Source of the DNA: Sinohyriopsis cumingii
Lineage: Eukaryota; Mollusca; Bivalvia; Unionida; Unionidae
NCBI GenBank assembly: GCA_028554795.2
Contig: CM068838.1
Location: forward strand, 126,177,928 to 126,241,927
Length of the DNA stretch: 64,000 bases
Direction: 5' to 3'
Of this stretch, positions 14,329 through 24,880 are shown piece after piece. Each line of letters starts with the position of its first letter. Position 1 is the first letter of the stretch. A program made the position numbers and the translations under genes. The notes below the pieces were generated by a model, which saw only the letters and a list, made by a program, of their open reading frames with translations, was not told where the DNA came from and made no database searches.

Positions 14329-14813
14329 TATCGTGTCGTATAGAGTTTTGCAGTTTAGACAATTTGGATATAACGTGTTAAGACGGCGAATCCTGTAGGT
14401 TTCTTTTTTTACAGACGTTTCGTCTAAGAATCAGCTATATCAATATATTGTAATGAAAAATCTTGCAAAGAATGGGAACTGTCTTTAAAATGTACGCCAA
14501 CATGAGATGAAAAAAGTTGATCGATAGTATAGTTTATGTCTAACTATGATGGTTCATGCGTTTATGTTTTTGTTGACTGGTTTGTCCAATATATCGGATG
14601 TGACATGTTTTGCACGTGATGAAATAAATAACATTTGACGTTCTACGTTTAGTAGGAGAACATATTTTAAATGTTTCTTTCGTATTATTACTACTGAAAG
14701 AGTAATTTTAATGAAAGAAAAGTGCGAACATCTATGTCTTTTGCGTGTTGTTCATGATCCCTTTTTATTTTTTATCCAGTGTATAATTAATTAGGAAATC
14801 TTTAAGATTGTTA

Positions 14814-14814
<1 letters not shown>

Positions 14815-14873
<59 letters not shown>
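14815..14873. repeat. (TA)n microsatellite
   Basis: Long TA run. Confidence 0.95.
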
Positions 14874-14875
<2 letters not shown>

Positions 14876-15658
14876 TAACTTTCTTGAATATACAGTAGAA
14901 ACTTTTGATGTTAATGCATGATTCCTAAATAAACAGTGTGGCATTTTGGCGTTAATTTAAGTTTCATACAGATCCAATATAATATTTTGGTGTTAATTTC
15001 AGTTTCCTAAAGAATAGGAAGAATATAGTTAGCTCAATAAGGTACAAGCGTGGAATCCAGAAGCGGTAGTAGCTGATGGGTTTATTCAATCACTATGTAC
15101 TGTTTCATATGACAGTTCTCCATAAAATATCAATGCAAATTAAACTAAAATGACACAAGCAAGTCGAATGATGAGGTAATATATACATCAAACGGTGTTT
15201 CAGTGCTAACAAGCCAGGTGTGATAGCACAGAGAGTGGATAATCGTTCGCGCGGCTCATATGAGCTTTCTTTCAAAAACACTGAACATGGATATTTGTTG
15301 TTGCCTACTCTTTAGATTCACTAACTGTCTTTTTACCAGAGTTGAATATCAATATATGCCAAATTTAAAAAATCGGGTAATTCAGACATTATAGGCCTTA
15401 TTTCTTTTTAGTTTCAGTAATATTCGTCTAGATTTTAGCTTACCTGAACAGAACGGAAGTATTGTGGAAATCCAGCCTACTAATTCTCTGCTGCCTGTTG
15501 TCATGGATTACACCATTAGTGTGTCAAAGTAGGTAACAGTGACTTATTTATTGTGGTTTTAAAAATTACATAAATAGAGCTTTCGAGTTCAGGATCATCA
15601 GTTAAATTGCACTGGCAAAACCATTTATGGACATGCACAAAATGTAAGCGTCAAAAAC

Positions 15659-15660
<2 letters not shown>

Positions 15661-15742
<82 letters not shown>
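15661..15742. repeat. (TA)n microsatellite
   Basis: Long TA run. The open frame 15,607-15,837 that crosses it is an artefact of the repeat. Confidence 0.95.
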
Positions 15743-15744
<2 letters not shown>

Positions 15745-16151
15745 GATGTACTGTCGGATTACTTACATTTACGAACTCGTTTCAAGTTATCGTATGCTCA
15801 ATCGCCGTTCATGATTATTATAAACAATTATTTATGATATCTTATTTGGTACTAACACTTACTCCCTACGTTTACATTAGTACTCTGAACTAAAGGATTA
15901 CCAGCATATAATTCAGCTTGTTAGGTGTCAAGTTTTGACACCTCCATTTGGAAAGAGAAAGTTCATTTATGTCAACCAGCTAGGTGATAAAGCATTATGT
16001 AATTCGTTTGTTTTGAAATGCTGTTATTTTGTTAGTATGATATTAGCGATAAGAAAGATGTCTGTTTGGATCTAGATAATTATTGTGATATGTAATAAGT
16101 TAACATGAAGATTGTAATTTATTAATATTTTGCAAACATTATTGTTTACAG

Positions 16152-16541
16152 AAAATCTATATTTAATGGTATTTGCGGGTTAAACCAATACAATCCTACA
16201 TTTAGTGTATGCTGAAGCGGAGTGGTTCAGTCAAAATAAGGGTTACAACCTTCTTGCTGTGGAACACAAGGATATGATGCAAAATTCCACATGTGCTGCT
16301 CGGTAACTATCCAGCCTCTTTCAGGATTGCAACCATCGTGCTGCGGAACAAAAGGATATGACGCAAAGTTCTACATGTGTTGCTCGGGAACTATCCAACC
16401 ACTTTCAGGATTACAACCTTCTTGTTGTGGAACAATATGATATGATGCTTCTTTCAGAAAATGCTGTAATGGTAGATTGTGCAAAGTGGCACTACCAAAG
16501 CAGGTTTTTATGTTCGTTTTCTTCTGCTAACGAAATGTAAT
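16152..16541 (+). pseudogene. Galaxin-like di-cysteine repeat exon, broken
   Basis: One reading frame encodes three regular 28-residue units, starting near 16,252, 16,336 and 16,420, each of the form SCCGT.GYDA.F..CCS..I.PLSGLQP. An older unit precedes them (frame containing NQYNPTFSVC) and a degenerate CCNG unit follows. Paired cysteines with CCGT...Y...CC spacing are the hallmark of galaxin repeats, found in secreted extracellular-matrix and biomineralisation-associated proteins of corals and molluscs. A plausible splice acceptor (ttgtttacag) ends at 16,151, so this reads as an internal or last exon. In-frame stops at 16,213-16,215 (where a cysteine codon is expected), 16,237-16,239 and 16,438-16,440 make it a pseudogene, unless the assembly is wrong. 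The exon end is uncertain. Family assignment is from motif recognition only. Confidence 0.6.
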
Positions 16542-17326
16542 AATAAACACCATCTTTCGATAAAGTTACTTAACATGACTAAAGAAACCGACATCTTTTT
16601 AATTGGCACCCATTATTTAAAAATGAGAATAAGTTTTTCGCACTTGAAAATCACACATTTTATATTCTAGAGAAAGAGAATGAGAAATTCTGGCACATTA
16701 ATTATACTGCTATAAATTACATTCGATGCTATTATGCGTCACAGCCAAGATAACCCTCTGATTGATGTGTTAAAATGAAGTGCAGGTGGTGTCTTCAGTA
16801 TAAATGTACAAACGGATTTAAGAAAGGAAAAGACAGTTGAGTTGGATGTCGACCATATACAAACTTTGCAAACGCAATGCGAAGCAAAAAGTATGACTAC
16901 AAGCCAAAGTGATATTATGTTACAGAGAATTTGGAAAGTAAACGTTTTCTCAATATGGTCACATCAAAAACCAAAATATTGAAATTGATGACAATAAAAT
17001 AATACCTTCTGAAATTGACCGCAGTAATCAATGTTGCATAATAAATCAATGGATCAGGTAAAAAAGATTTTATAATCCAAATCAATAATAGTCAATATTG
17101 AGTAATGGAGCACAATACAATTCACAACACTATTTAGCATCTCTGCCCGGACAAACTATTGAATGATACGTGACGCATGAGTGAGTTGCTAGAGTTGTAG
17201 AGTTGTCCACAAAGATATGATTGCGGACGATAGGTCGAGATATAATGTTATAATCAAATTATGGGAAACTTCAGCAGCATGAACTCACTTGTCTGAAGAA
17301 CTTCATTTAGTTATTTCGCTTTACGA

Positions 17327-17341
17327 GAGAGAGAGAGAGAG
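17327..17341. repeat. (AG)n microsatellite
   Basis: Short AG run. Confidence 0.8.
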
Positions 17342-17469
17342 AATATATTTGAAATTTTAGTTATTATGCTACAAGCTGCAACTATAGTTCATGTCTTAGT
17401 GTTTGCTCCTAACATGCATGAAAATTAGGTCTGTTTACGTTCTGAATATAAACGTTATGCATCTAATCA

Positions 17470-17940
17470 CTAACAACTTTGCAATTTTTTTAAGTTAATA
17501 AAAACAATCCTTGTCTAAGTAGCTATGAATACCCCGTAGAATAGGGATAATCAATTCGTAGTTTCATATTCATTCAAACAGATACAGCAAGACGAAAACA
17601 GGGGGATCATATATTTGGAAGAGAAGACTTGAAACAGTTGCAAGTACTATAAGCTAATAATAGTATATGAATTGTATTTGCATTTTGTTGTATTTAGTAT
17701 AAACAACATGTGATACAATCAATAAAAACCAAACAGGACTCTTTCGTGAAAAGAAACAATGAGTAGAAATATGTATGATGTTCTTTATGGACTCAATTGT
17801 ATTCTATCATTATTATTCTTTCGCGTACATTTCCATTTCCATTTCCATGCTAGCTGATTAGTTGTTCGTGTTTGGGTGGGAGATGCCTTTTTCTCCATGC
17901 ATTACGAATTAGCTAGTTGGTGCTGGGCTTCGAAACATTC
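17470..17940. repeat. Dispersed repeat family A, copy 2
   Basis: Aligns with 8,480-8,900 over several hundred bases: 'cagatacagcaagacgaaaac', 'aaacaacatgtgata', 'actctttcgtgaaaagaaac', 'agctagttggtgctgggctt'. Related but more broken segments continue in 18,290-19,150. Non-coding. Confidence 0.65.
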
Positions 17941-18573
17941 ATTGATGCGGGGATATGACAAGGTTTTGCATTCTTTGCCAATCATGATCCAAATGTCACA
18001 TATCGTCAAGTTCATTTCTGATCCTCTAGATGGTTAGAAATCTCTTTCATCATTCATTCGGAATCCAATCTCAACATCTTTTTGATGCATTCAGGGTATA
18101 AAGAACACTTCTTTACGTTCATATGCATGACCACACTTGTTTGGCTAGTCCTCTTTGAATGAGTAGTTATAATAATAATAATAATATACACTTTCTTAAT
18201 AGAGGTGACTCATTTGAGGCTCTCTTAAGTAAAACCTGAACAATCTGAATCATACAAAATATACATTACAGAGAGATAAAAATTGGGGAATCGCAAATTT
18301 GGAACAGAAAAATGGATATATAAGTATAAAAATCTTATCCTGCTGTATTTACATTTTTGTAGTTGTATTGTCTTCGGTAAAAGCAACTTCTTAGAAACAA
18401 CAACTCCCCACCCCAACAAAAAAAACACATAACTCTCTTGTGAATAGAATCCACGACTCCAAATACAAAACATCATAGCAGGTTCATGAAAGGGAGTGAT
18501 AACAGATTCTTTCAACCTAAAAATAACAACAAAATAACTAAACAAATTAGGAGGAGATAGTTCAAAATACATT

Positions 18574-18660
18574 GTGTGCATACTACTACTACTACTACCA
18601 ATACTGCTACTACTACTACTACTACTACTACTACTAATAATAATAATAATAATAACGATT
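18574..18660. repeat. Trinucleotide (TAC)n/(TAA)n microsatellite
   Basis: ACT/TAC runs followed by AAT/TAA runs. They create long serine, leucine and isoleucine homopolymer frames on both strands, which I do not accept as genes. Confidence 0.9.
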
Positions 18661-19654
18661 ATTAGAGCGCTTGACAGTTTGTTCATCTGTAACTTATTAC
18701 ACCACATCTGGGACTTGATGTCAGAGACGCACGTCACCATGATTTGGATGGTGGATGCAAGTTCGTTTAGAGATCTAGATTTGTAAAGTTCTTTCTCATC
18801 AGCATATACCTGAAGGGACATAGAACGGCTATTAAGAACACTTAATTGTGGCTGTTTGTATATAATAAAGATACCAAAAATATAAAAAAGTAAAAAATAG
18901 TAGAAACATTGGGATGCCGCAGCGAGTTTCGAACACGTAACCTGTTGTTTGGTATCCAAAACATGCACAAAGAAAGACAAATGTAGATGTTCATATATAA
19001 GACATCGTGTTTTTATTGACTCAGTTTTATTCTGGAATTAATTCGTATATTTCCATGTGAACCGAATTGTGGAGCTGGGTTCGGGTTCCTTAGCTGCATG
19101 TGTTACGATATACCCAATTGGTTCTTGGGCTTTGACACCTTCTTTTATAGGTCATATTACAAGCTCTCCATGTTCATTATTACAAGACATGCATCAAGTG
19201 GAATATAATGGAAATAACAGAGTGGGTAGGGGATGGGTGGTGGTGGCCGAATTCTACAACTCTTAGGAAGGTTCCATTTTTTAAATCAACGCTTCTATGA
19301 AAATGACATACCGGGTCCTGAAAGATAAACCGAGGCCTCTAACATGCCAGTTACCTCCGCCGCTGTTTTACACACTGGTGTTTTACACAAAGACCTTTGG
19401 TGTACAATTGTTATGTGTCCTCGTTCACCGACCCGAGGCATCTATGTTGGTCCTCGCCCCCCCCCCCCCCCATCAGCTTTGTGTGTGAGTGTATGTAGTT
19501 AATGTTAAGGTAAGGTTAGTAATTAAATCATTATTATATCATTAGTAATGAGAGATTATGCGCTAACTGTGGAATCTCTTACCTCTGCCTCGCACAACGT
19601 ACAAGAGAATTCAGTGTGATAAAGGTCTAAGACAGCAGGGTATTCTTTGTTAAA

Positions 19655-19830
19655 GCTTTCTATGTCCAATTTGGATTTACTTGATGCTGCTTGGCGATTA
19701 AACATAGAAAAAGTCAGAAGTGTTTTTAGGCGTGATCGATTACCAAAACAACCAAATATCATCGAAACCGGTAGCATTAAGCTCGTTGGAAGTTCTGGTT
19801 CCGGCACTTTTACATTATATATGCAGATCT
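19655..19830 (+). pseudogene. Adenain-type cysteine protease remnant
   Basis: The frame from about 19,661 reads as the N-terminal part of an adenovirus/Polinton-type virion protease: a LDLLDAA..L segment, then VRSVFRRDRLPKQP, then IETGSIKL followed by GSSGSGT. In the family this stretch carries the GV/FxRDxLPxxP and GIVNLDxSxGxGTHW motifs. Here the His expected after GSGT is not in frame (F-T-L follows), so the catalytic residue is lost and the frame stops at 19,835. These proteases cleave capsid precursors in virions. The downstream catalytic Cys region was not recognised. Neighbouring remnants (fibre-like repeats at 20.4 kb) fit a decayed virus-like element. Assignment rests on motif memory. 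Confidence 0.5.
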
Positions 19831-20164
19831 GCTAGCAATCAGACATCAGTCTGGTGTTCAAAATTATCAACACAGACATTAACAGGTCCACCTATATGCG
19901 ATACAAGTGAGTTTGCTGTACTTAACGTTGTGTCAAGGTCATCAGCATTGCCGCATAAAGTCGCACATGAATTCACAAGTGGTCGTTTTGAACGGGCTAA
20001 TAGTTTACAATGGAAGATGTTTATGGACATCTGCAAAAGGCAAGCCCCAGGGTGAGATTGTTTTATCAAAATATGGAACACGAGATGAACTTGCAGATCG
20101 TTTGTGTCTCTCCGATGTTGAAACAAATTAGGTTGTAATTTTTCCGTATCAGCAAGGACGGTTA

Positions 20165-20600
20165 ATGACGAGCAATGACCCGTTGACGGATATTATTCTG
20201 CGCGTTTCAGGCGGAACCGAAGATAACCGAGTGGTGTTTACTAAATCCGGTCAAATTACAAGCTCGGAGGAATCAATTCTAACAATCATTGGAGAGATTA
20301 CTGGACGTATTAGAAGAATTAGAGATATAGTGTATGGTGATCGCAACATGTTCAAAAGTACTAATGTGAGAACAGAAATCAGACGATGATGTGGCAACAA
20401 CAATATACGTGGACAACAAGACGACACAATCAGAACTGCGATCAGCAAGTATGCACCTAAAGCCGGTGATACAATGAAGGGCAGTCTCAGCATAAGCGGG
20501 AATATCATCGGTAAATTCAGAGAATCAGAATCAAACGATGACGCTACAACGAAGAAATACGTGGACAACACCAACATCCCAACGAAGAGGAAATATTCGT
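20165..20600 (+). pseudogene. Fibre/tail-like repeat protein remnant
   Basis: An open segment (DPLTDIILRVSGGTEDN onwards, to 20,389) is followed, across frame changes, by two copies of a motif ending in YVDN: DDVATTIYVDN near 20,385 and DDATTKKYVDN near 20,540. The second is preceded by KAGDTMKGSLSISGN. This KAGDTM.G.L...GN ... DA.TKKYVD pattern is typical of phage tail fibre and virus-like fibre proteins, including those of animal virus-like elements. At least one frameshift separates the two units (around 20,440), so the gene is dead. The exact family cannot be resolved by eye. Confidence 0.5.
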
Positions 20601-21009
20601 AGTGTAACCCGAAGTAAAAACAAGGCTCGGTCGTCTTGTACTATCGGTGTTTTGAATTCGTTGCCCAAGCAATGACGATAATCGGAACATAAACATCCAC
20701 ATACATAACAGCACCAGTAATAGCAAATGCTATTGCCGTTACAGTAGGTGCGGCTGTATTCTTAATATCATCGTAATCAAGCTACCCACGTGTGTGGCTG
20801 ATAAACTTGTTATTAGCTACAACTACTGCACACTCTATATTATCATCTCTGATATCATCTGGGCTCAACGACGGAAATCAGGAATTCGCAGATATGATTA
20901 AGACTGACTATGAATCAACCGTAAATCTACCAAAATTAGAATCGCCTTGATTTAGATCAAGGGTAAATGATAATGACACTACTATGACAAATTTTCGCTA
21001 ATACAACAC

Positions 21010-21400
21010 ACAAGCAACAACTAAGATGATATCAGCAACCTCAACCAATCCAGAGTTTGACATTAGCTTTCATAGTGCAATTCCAGCCAGAGAAATAGCG
21101 CTAGAACAATGAAGAGTATATTACAGCTGGCTAAATATCAATTCAAAATCATATGGGGGTTTGCAAGCAAACATCTCACTAGTATTTGCATATAAAAACA
21201 AACCTGACGGAACATCAAACTGTTCTGTAGTGAGCAATTCTATGGGCAGTTATCAGCTTGGACAAATCAACGACAAATTTAAACGCATAACTGTACGCGA
21301 GCCAACGTTATCTGCCGCATTAGTAATATCAGCGGAAACTTACGTCGTCGATTTTTACCATGGTCGATCAGGCAAGTACTTGGATGGCCACTAGAAATTC
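21010..21400 (+). pseudogene. Virus-like protein remnant, unassigned
   Basis: Reading frames in this stretch give NPEFDISFHSAIPAREIAL and, after a stop, YYSWLNINSKSYGG and YQLGQINDKF. The YxSWxNI pattern after an acidic start resembles structural proteins of Polinton-related elements, where a similar YhSW.Ni motif recurs. There are several stops and frame changes, so no intact gene. The assignment is weak. Confidence 0.3.
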
Positions 21401-21866
21401 AAGTTGAATTATGACATCCAGAACGACCTGATTTTAACGGAGACAAACTAGCATTTATAAACGAACCTGATTACAGAAATGGTCCACACAGGTGTCAACA
21501 GTAGAACTTTCAACGTTGATGGTAAGAATTATATTCTGTGCTGGTTTTATGATGTGCTTTTCAATGAAAAACGCCTTAAAGAGCGAACTGAGAAGGAAAG
21601 TTCCAATATAGAGCAAGCTACAAAATGACACAAGAATACACGCGTGCAAGCAGCAAAGACTCACCAGTACGTATATGAGTTTCCTAATGTGATGAAGACA
21701 GTAATTCTTCATGATATTGGAGTTAGATGGACATACCCTTATCTGCCCTATCCCGATGACGCATCCAGGGTTCAGTTCGTCAGTCATTTTTAAGATTACA
21801 GAGGCAGATCTGCCTATCGTTCAGAGTACACTGGCTTAAAACTGATGATATGCAAAAAGACTTCAA

Positions 21867-22214
21867 TTGTCAATGAATGACTTCCCCAAATCGTCGAGAC
21901 ATGGAAAAATATCACATTCTCCAAGTATTCTCAAACATAATAACGCCCCAAATAATGGTGGTCGTCATGTATCCATGAACCTCGTATGTGATGATGTTGA
22001 TGGTAAGTATCAAGTAGATCTTGAAAAATCCAGAAAGGCACAGCAGGGGGATATCCTTGATTCCTTCACCCCTGAAGTGCAACGTGGACATTTGATTGTG
22101 TTAGTACCTGTTAATCCAGCTTATTTACGATGTCATAATCCGCTGCTGTTACAGATACATTTTAGACTTACTGACCCATTCGGACATCTGCTTGATTTGA
22201 GGGAAGAAAAATAA
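21867..22214 (+). pseudogene. Virus-like protein C-terminal fragment, unassigned
   Basis: A 115-residue frame whose end reads LIVLVPVNPAYLRCHNP, then IHFRLTDPFGHLLDL. The I.FRLTD..G..LDL ending resembles the C-terminus of a conserved structural protein seen in Polinton-like elements of invertebrates (recalled, not checked). It is preceded by decayed sequence and is likely the 3' end of the gene that the 21.0-21.4 kb remnant belongs to. It ends with a natural stop at 22,212-22,214. Confidence 0.35.
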
Positions 22215-22618
22215 AGAATACGTTTGTTTGTACGCAATTCTATCGCAACGTTATAAGATCGTGTAGGGCTCTACTCTCTTCCCCTTGACTTTGTCCCCCC
22301 CCCCAAAAAAAAAGTAAAAAATAAAAAAATCCGTCTTGATTTAGATCAAGGGAAACGGTCCTTCATAGAGCTCTTGACTCTTTCAAGGACATTTCATGTT
22401 CTGCCCAGTAAACGAAATATTTGTTTTTTCTATCCCCTTGATGAAATCATGAACCATTACAAAATATGTCAATGAAACGCGCTTTATTATCAACAAGCAG
22501 AGGTAGGTAAGACACATTCCATTACCTGTTAATGAAATGCGCGTTCTGTTATTAGCGGCATTTCAATACCTCCTAATAAAATCAGAAATCAGTGTCATAA
22601 CTTTCACTTTGACAATCT

Positions 22619-22624
22619 GATTTT
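22619..22624. repeat. 6-bp target site duplication, left
   Basis: GATTTT directly abuts the left end of the transposon. The identical GATTTT follows the right end at 29,265-29,270. Confidence 0.8.
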
Positions 22625-22656
22625 TACGCAGCCCCTTAAGTGACATAGATGCACAT

Positions 22657-23040
22657 ATTTTTTATTTCGTTTAATCGAAATATATTTCGTTATTTCGAAA
22701 CACTATTTCGTTATTTCGAAATACTATTTCGTTTAAACGAAATACTATTTCGTTATTTCGAAATGCTATTTCGTTATTTCGAAATACTATTTCATTATTT
22801 CGAAATGTTATTTCGTTTAAACGAAATACTATTTCGTTATTTCGAAATCCTATTTCGTTATTTCGAAATATTATTTCGTTATTTCGAAATACTATTTCGT
22901 TTAAACGAAATACTATTTCGTTATTTCGAAATACTATTTCGTTTAATCGAAATTCTATTTCGTTATTTCGAAATTCTATTTCGTTAAAACGAAATATTAT
23001 TTCGTTATTTCGAAATAGTATTTCGTCATTTCCAAATATT
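22657..23040. repeat. Palindromic subterminal array, left
   Basis: About 18 short units alternate TTATTTCGAAATA and TTTAAACGAAATA types. Each unit is self-complementary (TTCGAA or TTTAAA centre), so the whole array can fold into serial hairpins. It encodes a spurious RYFEILF repeat frame. Confidence 0.9.
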
Positions 23041-23102
23041 TCGGATTATTTTCGAGATAACAGCATTTCACTGATATTTAGGCGTTTGGTATTGCTTTAA
23101 TT

Positions 23103-23945
23103 GTGAAAATGGATAAGGACCGTTTGGTTCTGATAAAAGTTTATTTTCACTTGCGTTTAAAGTATAAGGAGATTGTGTTGATTCTGAAAGAAAGACATGG
23201 ATATAATCTCAGCATTAGACAGATGATTCGTATTTTGCATGTTCTTGGTCTTTACCGGTATAAAAATCCCACTGATATGATGACTGTTGCCAAATTCATA
23301 ATGAATGAACAGCGGTTCTCCGGTACCATGCACGGTTATAGGTGGATGTATCATAAGCTGAAATGCAGAGGTATACGGGCAAGAAAGGAAGAAGTTCGCC
23401 TTTTGATGAGAGTTATAGATCCTGAAAATGTTGACCTCCGCCAATCACATCGACTTCATAGGCGTATGTACCTATCAAAAGGTTCTAATTACATCTGGCA
23501 TATGGACTCCTATGACAAGTTGCGCCCCAATGGTATTTGCATCAATGGTTGTATTGATGGGTTTTCACGGAAAATGATATGGTTAAATGCATATTGCACA
23601 TGTAGTAACCCTCGCGTTATCAGGGGTTACTATCTCGAAGCTGTGAAAGCCTTCGGTGGTTGTCCCCTTATACTTCGAGCTGGCAGGGGCACATAAAATG
23701 GATATGTTTGTGAATTCCAACGTCTCTTTCGCCGGCATGGAAATGATTCATTATAAGGTGATCGCAGTTTCATGTACGGACGCAGCACAAATAACCAAAG
23801 AATTGAAAGCTGCTGGGGCTTTTTGCGCAGGGAATGTGTAGAGTTCTGGTTGTCACTCTTCGACCAAATAAAAGCTGAGGGTAAATTTGACGGCGGATAT
23901 CTGGACAAGAATCTTGTACTATTTTGTTTTCTTGGTATGATACAG
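23103..23945 (+). pseudogene. DDE transposase/integrase, exon 1 (dead)
   Basis: Starts at ATG 23,109 or upstream in the same frame (MKMDKDRLVLIKVYF). The first part is an HTH-like region (YKEIVLILKERHGYNLSIR), as in the integrase-core proteins of metazoan DNA transposons. The rve core begins near YIWHMDSYDKL (first catalytic Asp), then INGCIDGFSR. The second Asp region reads LRAGRGT where relatives have RADRGTEN, so the catalytic Asp is Gly. The next codon is a stop (23,694-23,696) replacing the expected Glu. A second in-frame stop lies at 23,754-23,756. After it the frame continues through YGRSTNNQRIES (third catalytic residue E intact) to MIQ, ending at a consensus donor CAG|GT at 23,945/23,946. 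The gene is a pseudogene with both a lost active-site residue and two nonsense codons. Confidence 0.85.
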
Positions 23946-23990
23946 GTATGGACAGTATAGCTCTGTCTCTGTATGTTTGTCTTTCTCTCT

Positions 23991-24042
<52 letters not shown>

Positions 24043-24475
24043 CACACGAATATATATTAAATATGCATAATTCATCGTAAGGAAACACAAGTGCTGATTA
24101 CAGATTACAATGTTCAAAGAGCAAATACTATACAATAGAATTATCACATAACGCTCCCTTGAGGAATTTTAATGCAGATTGGGAATATTTGTTTCAAAGT
24201 CTTACCGGTATTATAGATTCCGAACCATTATGTTCCCTATACTAGCTGATGTCACTGATAATAATCACTCTTACATGTTAGAGTTGCGATTTGATACATC
24301 AGTTGTATATTGAACAAAGCTATGTTACCAAATAATATATATTTACAGTGTTTCGTTATGCCTCATAAAGGTCATATGTTCACAGGAAGAAATTCTTTCT
24401 CAGCCTTTCTTTTCTTTTCATCCCTATTATCAAGTATTTCGTGTGTGAACATTTTTTCTTGTCTTTTATTTCCAG
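23946..24475 (+). other. Transposase intron
   Basis: 530 bp, begins GTATGG and ends in a pyrimidine tract plus tttccag. It contains a (CA)n microsatellite at about 23,994-24,038. Joining the exon ends keeps the frame, and relatives show the same protein continuity (MIQ|DELD). Confidence 0.8.
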
Positions 24476-24697
24476 GATGAATTAGACTCAGTAGCCGAAA
24501 TGTGGGATTCCCATGCGATTCGACCATCCAAAAACTTAACTGTTCCAAGTGGTATTCCAAACATCATGTTTTCAGTTCTAGAGTTGTATGAGACGGAGAA
24601 CTACATGTGTCTGACAGATGAGGAAGAATTCCAGTTATGTCAGAATAATGCATGGTACCGTGATGGAATGGCTTCTGACGAAGATGTGTACAAGTGT

Positions 24698-24789
<92 letters not shown>

Positions 24790-24880
24790 GGCTGAGCAAA
24801 GTTTACACATGGCAAAGGATGCATATGAAGCTCTTGATCTATATTTAGAGTTGCGGCAACATATTAATGACATACTGTAA
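24476..24880 (+). pseudogene. DDE transposase, exon 2 with in-frame TA microsatellite
   Basis: Continues exon 1 in phase: DELDSVAEMWDSHAIRPSKN, then VPSGIPNIMF, then DEEEFQLC...DEDVYK. A (TA)n run at about 24,700-24,787 is read in frame as alternating Ile-Tyr. The conserved C-terminus resumes in the same frame (MAEQSLHMAKDAYEALDLY...) to the stop at 24,878-24,880. In relatives, as I recall them, only a handful of residues separate DVY from MAE, so a microsatellite has expanded inside the coding exon. Because exon 1 is already dead, the expansion may have been free of selection. Confidence 0.8.

Noticed and set aside
15607..15837. IY-repeat proteins at 15.6, 24.6 and 11.4 kb
   Set aside because: Translations of (TA)n microsatellites. 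Only the one in the transposase exon is kept, because conserved sequence flanks it in frame.
18225..18980. 251-residue minus-strand open frame
   Set aside because: It is driven by a trinucleotide microsatellite (poly-Ser run) and lies in repeat family A-like sequence. No domain is recognisable.
22649..22987. 112-residue RYFEILF repeat protein
   Set aside because: It is the translation of the palindromic subterminal array; the same happens on both strands at the right end.
22657..23040. CRISPR array
   Set aside because: Units are contiguous palindromes without unique spacers, in a eukaryotic transposon end.
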